Assembly: GCF_020382885.2 (NCBI RefSeq) | Contig: NC_058508.1 | Span: 8,052,055 to 8,116,054 of the forward strand | DNA: 64,000 nucleotides | From: Scatophagus argus | Lineage: Eukaryota; Chordata; Actinopteri; Scatophagidae | Direction of reading: 5' to 3' | Shown here: positions 25,308 to 48,156 of the stretch, in pieces | Layout: each line of letters starts with the position of its first letter | Position numbering within the stretch: the stretch's first letter is position 1 | Made by a program: the position numbers and the translations under genes | Notes under the pieces: generated by a model | The model's database searches: none | Told to the model about the DNA's origin: nothing | Seen by the model: only the letters and a program-made list of their open reading frames with translations

Positions 25308-28300
25308 TTAGACATTTCGTCCCCCGTTGATGACATTTCCTCCTGGAGGGGCGATGTGGATTGAGTCCAGGATGGGCCGCAGCATCTGGCCGAACGGTCT
25401 GGAGTAGGAAGGAGGAAATTGGATTTGATATTCTAAACTGAGTCATAACACAATAATGGTACTTTGTTTAAGGCCTAATATATGCCACAGCATAGTACCT
25501 GTATCACCATAACACCTGTACCTGTTTTTGTTTTCCAGTAGGGTTACCTACGTTTTTGTACATCAGGTCTTTCAGAAGGGTAGTTTTCATTGTTTTCTAC
25601 ATTCACTTGTATAACTACACTTGCCCTGCCGCTAAAAATGTTGAAGGAAACCACCATCATCATACTCCACTTTGTCCTCTCTGTAGTCTGCTACCTTGCA
25701 CTGGTGTACAAAGCTATCAACTGCGGCACAAACTTTTCAAGGCTGGTTTGGTCACATATTTCAGCAGTTACAGTATAACTCGTGGGCCTTGTCACTATCA
25801 CCGCACCATTTAGTGCTACACGTTTTCTGTGAAAGGTTCTATATATGAGATTTTGAACACTGATTTCATCAGATCGATGAAATAGCTCCATACCAAGATG
25901 AAGAAAGAGTGTGGAGCCGTGATATTTTCACGTCTAACTTGGTGAATTAAGGGTTTACTTGTGGGGTGACTGTTGGAACAGTGGAGAGACTAACTAGAGT
26001 ATTAACTAGTATTTTGGAGAGTTTTATTTCATTTCTGTTGAGTTTGACTGAAGCGTGTGTCATGATGATCTACAAGGTAAAAGTTCTGTTCTTGTCAATG
26101 GAGTCTGGTGGGGAGCAACATAAAAGGCAGGTTGCAACATATGAGGCGCACCACACTAACAACAGCAAAGACAGAAAGCAATGCTGCATTTTTGTCATAA
26201 TTGTTACTAGATTAAACAAAACAACTTACCTGAAATCTCAAGTGTCACACTAATTTGTCTCCACACCTGCTGTTTCTTGTTCAAATTGTGGTAATTACAG
26301 TTGGTAGAGTCATAAAGCTCCAGGAACAGCCAGCATTAGTTTCTCCTCCATGATTGTTGTGTCCAAGCAACGGTAAACTTTGTTATCACCTCCACAGAAG
26401 GCCCGTCTCTCAATTCCTCCGACTGGGCAAAGTGTTCAGAGCATACCTCCAAACACGTGAGGTGCTTAAGGTGTATTACTGCCCAGAGAAAACAATCGGA
26501 AAAAGATGCCCGTGACTGCAAAAACTGCATCTGTCTGATCGGGCCCTAACAGCTGTTTCAGCCTGGGAGGTTGTGCCCGACATGCCCATTTTAAGATGCT
26601 TGTGACACACTGAAATTGCGGTTGAACTTGTGTCTCTCATGTGATGACTACAAAGAGATCAGTTTAGAACTACTGAACAAGTGGACCATTAAAACCTCCT
26701 CTGAGGGCTACATAGTGTTAACTTCCTCAGAAGTTGTCAGAACACAGACATGGTCATATGGCGTTTGGTTGTCAACAGGGACACATTTTGAAACAGCTAA
26801 GATCACAGACTTGATGGAAGTCATGTACAGCTGACAGACCAGAGTTTTTTGCACTCACGTGGAGAGGACTTCAGACGGAAGGTCGGTGATGTAGGAGGGG
26901 ATGGATCTTCCTGTCAGGAACTGAGCCACCTCGTTGGTGAAGGTGTTGCAGTTGTGCTCAAACAGACGATACCTGTCACCTCTGAGACAGGAAAGAACAG
27001 AAGAGAGTTAATGCACCAGATGAGAGCGTTCATGCATTTTGACTAATCAGTAAAAGTATTAAATCCTAACAATTAAAATGACTACTACGACGTATGATTT
27101 TAACACGTGTGCCTGCTTTGTATGTTAAATATATAAATAACTTCCACCTTTCCTGTAGAGGGAAAGAGGAGTGAAAAACAGACAGAAAACAGCTACTCCA
27201 CCTGTATGTGCTTTCTCCCAGAGAAGAGAGGTAATCCATAAAGATCTCCTCAGACACTTCTGTTTCTCCCAGCTCTACCACTGTGTCCGGAGGGCCAAGC
27301 ATTGTCCCACCCTGACAAACACACAACACACAAAAAAAAAGACTCACAAAATGTGCACGTTATGTTGACAGGAGTAATCATATCGCTGATGTTTTGCTGC
27401 TTCGGCTGAGGTGAGAGGAAACTTTTTGACACACAAAATTCAGATACATGAAGATGAATTGATTCTCACAGTTTAATTTCTCATGGGTGAAAAAAAACAA
27501 ATGTACTCTTGTTTCTGGTCAAATCTACTCTGCCCGTGTGGTTGGGCAATGATTTATGTAGATCAGAATTAAATTACAGTACATATCTGCAGCACAGGCG
27601 GGAACAGAAGTCAAAAAAATGGAGAGAAAGGAACAACCTGAGGCAGAGGTAATTCAGACAGATTAAAAATAGCATCCACGGACATGTAGGAGCATGACTA
27701 AAACCATAATATGCCTTAAGGCCTTGGTGATTGGCAACATCTCAAAGCAATAACTAGAAACCTGATATCACGTCTTGCTCATGGCAACATTTTAATAAGG
27801 CTTTAATTAAACCCATACAAAATTTTAGAGACTTCATTTGAGCGGTACAGTGCGCTGACAGATGGAACACATGATCTCAGTGACAGGAATCAAACCAAGA
27901 ACTGTTCCGGTTTTAACAGGAGGCTCTCCTGTAATTGTTGTTTGTGTGCATGTCCTTCATGATCTCGTCTGATGAGACTTGTGAAACAGCTACGAGCCAC
28001 TCCTCTGGTTACGGACTTACCGGCGAACAGCTGGAGATCCCCTCCCCTCCGAAGAAGAACTCATCACCGTATGCCACTATAGCTGTGTGCCTGGAAGAAA
28101 AGCACAATATTATCACAGACGGAAATTCAGGTCAGAAGAACTCAATGTTCAGCATGTTTATTTAAAACTGCAACGCAGTGCCAACTAACAAGACAAAAAC
28201 CAGTCGGAGAACAGACTCAATTATTACTGTTGGCAACAGCTGAATAAATCATTTTAAACAGACAAATCCAGCCTGTGTATCCACTGCCTACAACTCCCCT

Positions 28301-29055
28301 CAACAGACTATGCCTCCCTTGTGATTTCCTTAATTTCCAAGGCAAAATTTAAAACAAAGTGAATGAACAAACAACAAAATGTGGACAGAACTTGACACAC
28401 TGCTCCTAGCTATTTTTAACAGTGTTCCGTGTCTTAAAAGGGATATGCCTCTGGAACCAGAAATGGGTCACTGGCCTACACCTGCTGGATCCAAACATTA
28501 AATGAGAATGTAATGTTTTCATGGCTATGGAGGTCTGACTTTCAGGCCCCAGGCAGGCCAACTGTCAAAATAGCAGAAAGAAGATTCATACCAGATACCA
28601 TCCAGCTGCTTTCCTGTAACACAAAGTGAAAACGTTGTGAGAAGCAAGAAACAAACGATCTTCAGTGCAAGCAGCTCCGTAGAGCTGTAACATACAAGTG
28701 AAGCAGTTTGATGTTAATCCTCAATAACGACCTTTGAGCCATTCCTTAGGATGTTGGAAAATAAACCAGTCACTCTTCACAATTTATTTGTAAAATAAAT
28801 GACTTAAAAAAATAATAACTAGACCTTGAAAACTTAATTAAAAATCAAAACAGTGCTGTGACAACTGCATAAAACCGGAGAAGCCATCTCTACCCGGTAT
28901 TTGTTATCATCACTTATTTGTCCCCAAGGCCAGGCTGCACCGTATTATTTCAATTTGTACTTACCTAGCATGATAGGACTGAGGCTGCGGGCCATTCCTC
29001 TCGATAGATCATAAATATAAAGCTGTATATTGTATCGCGTAGCACTCTTATCCAT
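25308..29055 (-). CDS. desi1: Desumoylating isopeptidase 1 (PPPDE family), complete, 6 exons
   Basis: Coding exons in transcript order are 28965-29055, 28592-28613, 28021-28090, 27202-27311, 26859-26981 and 25308-25398 (507 nt, 168 aa, the usual length of vertebrate DESI1). All introns are GT-AG and phases join without a break. The start is the first ATG of the open frame, with A at -3 and G at +4. The protein shows the PPPDE papain-like fold signatures: LYIYDLSRG near residue 12, GKQLDGIWH with the candidate catalytic His at residue 39, [12 protein letters not shown], a GPPD segment, a [13 protein letters not shown] helix, and LFEHNCN with the candidate nucleophile Cys at residue 109. The tail [13 protein letters not shown] is also family-like. 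Known members remove SUMO from selected substrates, such as transcriptional repressors, in the cytoplasm and nucleus. DESI2 is less likely because these motifs and the length match DESI1. Which teleost paralogue (a or b) it is cannot be decided here. It is divergently transcribed from flii. Confidence 0.95.
28592..28613 (-). other. desi1: desi1 exon 2, a 22-nt micro-exon
   Basis: This exon is flanked by an acceptor reading ttacag and a donor reading gtatga on the minus strand. It completes a Gly codon from exon 1 and encodes K-Q-L-D-G-I plus the first two bases of the Trp codon just before the catalytic His of exon 3. Skipping it would remove 22 nt and shift the frame, so it is constitutive in a working transcript. 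It is too short for most ab initio gene finders. Confidence 0.85.
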
Positions 29056-29816
29056 AATGTAAATACCGAAATAGCTTTTTTTATTTGTTTTTCTTTAGGC
29101 TAAGCTAGAGACTCCTGGTGCCACAGCTGACTGGGCGGTTCTAAGAAGACGTCATCCTATCTAAAACATAAAAAAACGTGATACACTTCCGCTTCTACAG
29201 CTTTCAAAATAAAAGATGCTTTTAAACATGTACATAGAATATATCGTACCCTTTCTTTGGAGCAAGAATTATTTTGAAAAGGATAGCCGTATTTCCAGTA
29301 TTACCCGCTCTGTCCAAATGACTAGACAAAATTTAATTGTAACAGCGGACAGCAATTTTTGGATGAGTTAGATTGGCGCGACAAATCAGCTTCTCACAGA
29401 GAAATTGGCAGCTCAGTATCCCGTTAACTAATACAAACTAATACAGTCCTGAAAAAGGAAAAGACGTTTTATGTTGAATAAATTATATCATATTATATAA
29501 TTATTATACTATTATATTTAAAATATGCCCCAGCTTTTCACATATTGTAGCAGCTTGTCTAGGAAGTCCTCTTTCAAAAATGGATCATTCACACGTCAGT
29601 AGATGTGTTGTAATCCCTGATGACCACTGGAGGGCGATGAGATATTTTTTACAATTTCTGGTCTACATTCCGAAGCAGGGGGTGGCGGTAATGCACGTTT
29701 AACGCTGATTGTCAACCACCATTTAAAATCAAAAGAAGAACTGTATCGGCCAGCCACAACCCTCCCGTCTGCTGCAGGACCAAAATAGACAGTTGAGCAG
29801 CTGACATCAACCAGAA
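29056..29816. promoter_or_regulatory. Candidate bidirectional promoter between desi1 and flii
   Basis: This 761-bp interval lies between the desi1 start codon (minus strand) and the flii start codon (plus strand) and must hold both 5' UTRs and at least the core promoters. I see no TATA box at a convincing distance from either ATG. The region is only moderately CpG-bearing. The plus-strand bases around 29813-29823 (AGAAATGGCTGCC) resemble a YY1 site overlapping the flii start codon, a layout known from housekeeping promoters. Calling it bidirectional is inference from geometry. Confidence 0.55.
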
Positions 29817-41664
<11,848 letters not shown>

Positions 41665-43400
41665 ATGAACACGCACAGAAACACTTCACTAAAACATCAA
41701 ATGTAGTCGTTGCCATGTAATTTTCTACCAGTAAGATGATGATGTCTATCTCTAGCTTTACCTGAGCTCTGATACCCTCCCTCCATCCTGCTCAGCGCTG
41801 CTGTTCATCAGTGTGTTACTGTCAGTCTGCCTACAAAAAAAACAGAAGAAATCTGGACAGGTTTAAGTTGATCACAACATCCCAATCAGTGAGATTTCTT
41901 CTGGTCAAGGAGCTGTTAGCGGTGTCTTCTCAATCAGCAAAATATCACTTTTTTTTTTTTTTAAACAGCCAGTCTGAATCTTGTTAAATGAAAGAAAAAT
42001 ATGTTTTGAGATAAAATAGGTCTAAGGTGTACAGAGACTTTCTAAAAAGCCAAAGGGAGCTGAATCCCCTGGCGTATCCATCTGTCCCGCTGCCTTCACT
42101 TGGCTTGCGCTGCATGGTCAGCAGTTTTCAGTGGAGGAGGGTGAGGTGATCGCTACAGGGGTCACTCCTCCATGCCTCGTGCCATTTTGCGTAGCTCATT
42201 TGAAGCAGTTTAAGACAGGTAAAAGTTTGTAACTTTCTGTTTTCGACATTGAGGGACTGAGCACAAAACAGCACTATAATAGTTTCTCTTAAGAATGTTG
42301 GTTTATACGTATATTTTTGTGTCGTGTGGATTATACATGGTATGTTTGTGTGTTTGCCCCTTGCACCTTGATTCAAATGGGGACTGCTCATTTCCTGCAG
42401 TCTGTTTGGTTGCCGTTCTCACCTCCTCTAACGTGGCCACTGATATTTTTAGCATGGCATCTGCTTCAGTCGACACGAAAATCAGATTTTGTTTAAAACA
42501 CTTTGACAGCAACATGCTTTGCTGTGTGAAAGTTTAACAGTTACACATATTTGGCCAAAGAACTCTTGAGTGGAGGGCGGGGTGCAAGTTACACATTGTG
42601 AGATAAGAGTCTAGTTTTATGTTTAAAGCTGCAATCAGCAGAGCCCGCAAGATACTGAAACTAAATTAAACTGTATTCTTCTTTGTTACAGGCTGTATCC
42701 AACTTGTCATTTTTGTTTAATTTGTTGCTTCTCTGGAGCAGAGAAGAAAAGCTGAAGAGTTTGTTTCCAAAATGTAATCATTTTTGAAAAGGTAAATGAG
42801 TGTTGTTTAAAATTCTGCGTGTTAAAGAATTAGACATTTTAGTCAGAATTTTGTTGACTTTAAAGTGTTGCCTTCTAAATATGTCTCTCCTTTTGGAACA
42901 AACTAAATTCTTCATTTGCAAATTTTAATCGGAGATCTTTTGCACCATATGAGACTTATTTTAATAGATAAAAATAAATAAAAAATATATATCTTAATAA
43001 AAAAGTGACTGGTTCCACTGATCTTAAATCAGTAGTTTGCAAGGTGAACAGATGAGTTCTAATTGGTTTAACGAGTTCTAGATCAGTGCCTTCAGGGTGT
43101 TACAGAACGGCTGCAGTGGTTCTTGTGATCATGTGACCTGTGTAGTATGCAGGCATTGGTCCAAGACATCTGTGTATTCTCAAATGGCTGCAACTTCCAT
43201 CATTTTCTTTCTACTATATTTTGTGGGGTGAATTGTGTGCCTGGTTGTTTGTTTGAGTCCTGCACACACACTTGTGTGTATATGAATATGTGCACAAGCT
43301 CCTGATGCCACCTGCAGATGCTTTATTTATGTATTTTATACAAAAATAAAATCTCACATCACATATTTTGTCTTCTGGTCTTTTCTCACTTTATTTCTTT
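41665..43400 (+). terminator. flii: flii 3' UTR with candidate polyadenylation signals
   Basis: The region after the flii TAG has no further open frame of note. Two AATAAA-type signals fit the orientation: overlapping copies at 42973-42982 in an A-rich run, and one at 43345-43350 followed within 40 bases by a T-rich tract (tcttctggtcttttctcac), the usual downstream element. The second is the better candidate. The length (about 1.7 kb) is inferred. Confidence 0.5.
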
Positions 43401-43654
43401 ATTACACGTGTTTTGGGTGACGCTACTGAATATATACATATACATATATAGACGAGGAACCCTGGGAAAAGATCTTATCAAACTGAGGTCCGTGGTCTAA
43501 TTTGTGTGAGTTTAGGGGTTCTTGACATGTAAAAGTCTGAGAACCACTGCAGTAAAACAGAAATTTGATTCTTAAATTTAAGGTCTTAGTCTTTTTACAG
43601 ATCTTTTCTTGAGATTTACTTAAATATAAAACCTGTTCTCAGATCTTGGCGGAG

Positions 43655-43830
43655 CCTTTTTTAATCCCCTCAATTAACACGGTGTTTGTTAGATCTGTAC
43701 AAAACCCAAAATGTAAAAACAATACCCTGTTGTAAGGGAAGTATTATTACTTCTTGACTGGGATCAGTGACTTTCTACAGTCTAGTTATCCTACTCTAAG
43801 CTAGAAAATTATTTCCTGGGGTGCATTTTT
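43655..43830 (+). repeat. Dispersed repeat fragment (family R1 in this window)
   Basis: The text aattaacacggtgtttgttag, then tctgtacaaaacccaaaatgtaaaaac, then cttgactgggatcagtgact, matches the order of a common teleost dispersed repeat as I remember it. Related fragments occur here at 16870-17010, 17655-17700 and 62940-63300. It lies between the 3' ends of flii and llgl1. Boundaries are approximate. Confidence 0.55.
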
Positions 43831-44170
43831 TTTTATGCTCTTGTGGTTAAAGACGAACTCCATGGGTTTTACACAACAAAATAAATGCCTTTTGCAGCTT
43901 GAGTCAGAATCAATTGGGTCTGAAACTCAACATGCTGGAAAATGAAAACTATCTGGGGATGTGGAGCATACCAGACCTCTGTAGCCCACAATGCTCGAGG
44001 TTAGCAGCTAGCAGTATAACACACCTGAATCTCTGAGTGAACAGTCTCAGGTAGAGTTGAACTTTGGGTAATGTAGCACTGATGTTTCGACAAGGCTGTT
44101 GTACGTGTGCAACGCTAGACCGGTGAAGTCGTCTCCGCTTTTAAGTCTAAACCACACAGCAGACAAGTGC
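43831..44170. other. Non-coding interval between convergent 3' ends
   Basis: No coding frame or RNA gene is seen. The sequence includes AGCAGCTAGCAG-type short repeats and reads like diverged interspersed-repeat DNA, but I cannot name the family. Confidence 0.4.
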
Positions 44171-44174
44171 GGTA

Positions 44175-46368
44175 TAGAGAGTAAATGATTTTATTAACAT
44201 TCACAATGCTTCATCAGCCAAAATGCTTAACGACCCGATTAAAATTCTACACACAAAACTGAATGACAAAGTAGAAACAAATTCATCTTAATTGTGGAAT
44301 TAAAAAAGTAAATCGTTTCAGCTGTAGCATCAAATGGTTAATTACTGTATTTGTGTCAACCAGAGCACCAAAGAAATCTAAAACAGAAGTAAAAAAAAAA
44401 GCAATAACGTGATTCCTACCTGTTGAGCTACATTAGTTAATAGTGAGGTCCCTTTTTTACTTTTTATTTTGTTTTACGTGAGGTGATCAAAACGCTTGAA
44501 TACTGAGCGGTTTTTAGGCTACAACAGGCTCTACCGCTAACATTTTACTCTATCATCGGCTTGCTGTTATAAACCTGTCTTCTGTAAACCTAGGCATATA
44601 TATTTTTGTTTGTACACTGTAAAACTTTATTTTAAAAAGGGTTAAAAAAACACCGGTGATCAAAGCTCTGCACGTCTAGCCAATATTTCCCAGAAAGCAC
44701 CGATTCACAAAAACCCAAAAGACATTTCCTGGGTGCATCATAGTACACAGTACATCACATTTAGCATTCAGACTGACTTCGCTTCCCTTGCCACACTTCC
44801 CTGAGTCCCATCAAAAACGATTATTTCTGCATGAGATGATGTAACATTAACAGCTGACACAAACTTATACCACTGAAGACTCTGAATCATAACCTTAACT
44901 TCATCCCCTTCTCTTTATTTTCAAAAGAACAATTTTCTTTTCATCAATTCTGATTTTACCAAACCGGAAAATGAGGATGAAAACAAACTTCGTTCTCAAT
45001 TACTTTGTTCACAATTAAATGCAAGGCTGATTAAGGAATTTAATGCGTACCGTTAGACATCCATCAGACATCACTGCCCACCTCCTGCTCACGTCACACG
45101 ACGCCCAATTTCCACTTGTCTGATTTTGCCTGATACAAACAGAATAAAGACATCAAGGATGCATTTACAACTCAGGCCATCCATTTAGCAACAACAGTAT
45201 TTCAAAAAAAGTGGCAAAAAAATATTTCACCTAAATCTTTTCTATTCCTAAATACATAGTACCACCTTTGTTTCCCTCTTCACCAAATGGTTCCCTTTGA
45301 AATCAGGCGAATTGTCTCCTTTAGCCACCTTTTTTATGCACTTTTCTTTTACTTTTGCCAGAAGCCATACAAAACACATTTAACAAAGCATCAGTCTTCG
45401 CAATGCAAACCACCTTCAGTGTCCCAGCATTCAGTCTCTGTCTTCTACACCAAGAGAGTAGACAAGAAGCTTCTTAAAACCTCGGTGGTAATGTGCTTGT
45501 GTGCAACGACGTATTGGCTCACCGATTTCAAAACAGCTGATTTATGCACCACCTCACACATGACAGTGGGCGAGGCATTAAACTGCCCTTAATGGCACCT
45601 AACAGGGGAAGAATACAAATGCTACAGCTTTCAATAATCAAATAATCAAAATACTTCATTTGCTAATCTTTAAGCTCTTTTCCTCTTCAGTCTCTGGTGG
45701 ACATCCTCAGTTCATGGGTCGTTCACAGGTCTGTGGTGATGTTAAGCAGCGTACAGAACAACCCAACACATCCACAAGTGTGCACGAGGAATCAACAAGC
45801 ACATCTGGCAATTGCCAATTCCAAGTGTGGGGAAACCTCAAACTGATCCCAGCACGCCACAAAACTGTGGACAGAAATATGAAAACACAGAAATGTCACC
45901 GGTAAGCCTCTTATGCAGAATGTAACAGCCGTTTCCTCAAAGGCTGAGCCACAGTCACTGTGCCTGGAGAACGTCCTGTAACCATCAAGTCACCAGTGGA
46001 GTCGTGGAGGAACAATCACACTGAGTCAAGCTGGACGACGGGAATTCCAGTTTTCAGTTCCTGAGCTCAGGATCAGGTCCATCCAGGCACCACACTGTGC
46101 CAAATAGGCTGTCTCTGTCTCTATGTGGGAGGCAAAGTCATGTTTACAAAGTGATTATAGAAGGAGAAGATTTTGTTCTTCCGATGGGAGGAACCACAAC
46201 GAGAGTCTTCACTGCTGTATTTTTCGTCCATTTAAGACTTTCCTCCAAGTTTGTGCCAGGCTGACAGGGGAGTGCAGAGTGCTGGTTGGGGGCTCCACAG
46301 TGGGCTCATGGAAGATGTTTGTGGTCCAGCACTGAAATCTGGTCCGTCCAGTCCACTTGAGCTCCTCC
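44175..46368 (-). other. llgl1: Candidate llgl1 terminal exon, all 3' UTR
   Basis: On the minus strand a good acceptor (pyrimidine-rich tract then tattacag) lies just before 46368. At the far end an AATAAA signal on the minus strand occupies 44190-44195, followed by TCATTTACTCTC. This would be a roughly 2.2-kb terminal exon joined to the donor at 47427, which follows the llgl1 stop codon by four bases. No long open frame is present, which fits UTR. This is inference from splice signals; a cDNA would settle it. Confidence 0.5.
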
Positions 46369-46689
46369 CTGTAATACTTCAACAACAATGAGAAGAAAAT
46401 GCACAAGATAAATGCACAACTCCTTGCACATTATAACAAAGCTTGCGTCATATCATTTTACATATTAAAAATAAAGTAAATGCAGAATACATAATGAGTC
46501 ATATATTGTCTGTATTTTCAGATGGTACCAGCAGAGGGTAGCAAAGAGTTTTAAAAAAGTGTTGACTACCTCCTGGTTTATGACTGCTGTGACAGCAGAC
46601 AGTAACGCCACCGAGTGAAGTTAATGCGAAGGACGTAACAAGCACAAACTCATTACCTTATATCAAGTAAAACTCCCTCATTTCAGCAA

Positions 46690-46733
46690 ATTTAATGATC
46701 CTTGATCAATTTAATGATCCTTGATCATTAAAT
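46690..46733. repeat. 19-bp tandem duplication forming a perfect inverted repeat
   Basis: The unit atttaatgatccttgatca occurs twice back to back (46690-46708 and 46709-46727). The second copy runs on into ttaaat, so 46709-46733 is an 11-bp perfect inverted repeat around a 3-base CTT loop. It sits in the inferred llgl1 3'-UTR intron. Confidence 0.85.
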
Positions 46734-47249
46734 TTCCTTGGTTTTTGTATTTCCATAACCAGCTGCGACAATATTCTCTATTATCTCTTTTAAAAAGAGA
46801 ACGCATGGCTACATGTGCTGTGATCCGCACGGAGCCTCTTGGTAAATGTTACGATTGCTTCATGTTTGAACTGCCAAACTGTAAAGTAGATAAATGTGTC
46901 TGTTCTGCATCAGGGTCAGCCACAGCTCATAAAGAAACAAACAAAACAAAGAAACAGAATCAAATAAGACGTTACTGTGAGGAATTTAAACTTTTTACAG
47001 TGAATAAAGAGGCGACATAAATTAACCACGGGGCACCACCCAACTAGAGGACAAAGAAAGAAGAAAAAATACCCTGAGAGACAGCATATGAAACAGTGTG
47101 AAAAAGCACAGAAGTCTGTTCGATTGGCCTCCGCCTTTTCAAAGACAGACAGCAGAGGGAAAACAGAGAGGAGGCCTTGTTATTGGAATGCAGCTAAGAC
47201 AGAAAAACCCTTTGATGTTTGCACACTCTGGACCAACTCCATTAGAAAC

Positions 47250-47251
<2 letters not shown>

Positions 47252-47289
<38 letters not shown>
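47252..47289. repeat. (GT)n microsatellite in an llgl1 intron
   Basis: A GT array inside the inferred 3'-UTR intron of llgl1. A second short (GT)n lies near the llgl1 short exon at 48481-48508, less than 30 bp from its donor. Confidence 0.9.
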
Positions 47290-47292
<3 letters not shown>

Positions 47293-47427
47293 TTCCCCAG
47301 TGTTGTGTCTAAGCAAGTGTGAGTTCATGCATCTGCTCATGTTGGTGCGTAAAGGACTTAAGGGAGAAATATGCATCATAGTAACTTTAACAAGTACCTC
47401 ACCTGTGTTTGTGTGTGTGTTTCTCAC

Positions 47428-47510
47428 CTGTTCAGTTAATGAGGATGCCAGTCGAGCGTCCCTCCTCCTCTTTTATGTTCTTTAGGTTATTCTCTGCTTC
47501 GTCCACAGTG
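47428..47510 (-). other. llgl1: llgl1 last coding exon, with a splice donor just after the stop
   Basis: The exon ends the protein with STGILIN and a TGA at 47432-47434. Four bases later comes CAG/GTGAGA (donor at 47427), a near-consensus 5' splice site, so the 3' UTR is probably split. A stop this close to the last junction should not trigger nonsense-mediated decay. It is an alternative that the transcript instead reads through the donor and terminates locally, but no AATAAA is seen close by. Confidence 0.65.
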
Positions 47511-48121
47511 CTGCACAGCACATACACAACCAAAATAAGTAAATTGTTATCTTAAAAGGATGCAGTACATTTCAAACAATGCAAGCTGTGTGTATGTGCG
47601 CACATTAGTGTGTATGCCTACGTTAGAAAATCTCGGACATCCTCCACAGTCAGTTCTCCGGTTGAGTCGAGGGTGAGGTCAGCACAGCTGAGGGGGGAGT
47701 CCAGGGGAGTATCCAGGATAGGAGAGGAGAGAGCGCTCGGGGGCTCTTCTGTTTGCCCTGTTAGAGAGCAGAGGAACTGTGAGTCAGGAACTGTGGGATG
47801 CTTCTACATCTGACTGAATTATAGTGGAGTGTTGCCCCAGTTTTGGTAACTTTTAGCTTCACTACATCATTATTAACACTGGGTCAAATGACTTCTTGTA
47901 ATGCAAAAGGAGTACAGGAGTGAACTCTAAAAACCCCACTGTACACTATCTCTGCAGAAATGGAAAGTTAGCGACTAGCTGGTGAGCATAGTGGAGCATT
48001 TAGCAGCTTAAGAGTCAGATATTCCTTCAGAAATAGGTGGAGACCAAAAACAGAGCTTAAAAGAGAATTAATATAGGACTTATATTTAAAAGGTGGATAA
48101 AAACACTAAATGAATGCATTA

Positions 48122-48156
<35 letters not shown>

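Noticed and set aside
44200..46368. A separate gene between flii and llgl1
   Set aside because: No frame with coding character on either strand. The minus-strand poly(A) signal and acceptor make a UTR the simpler reading.
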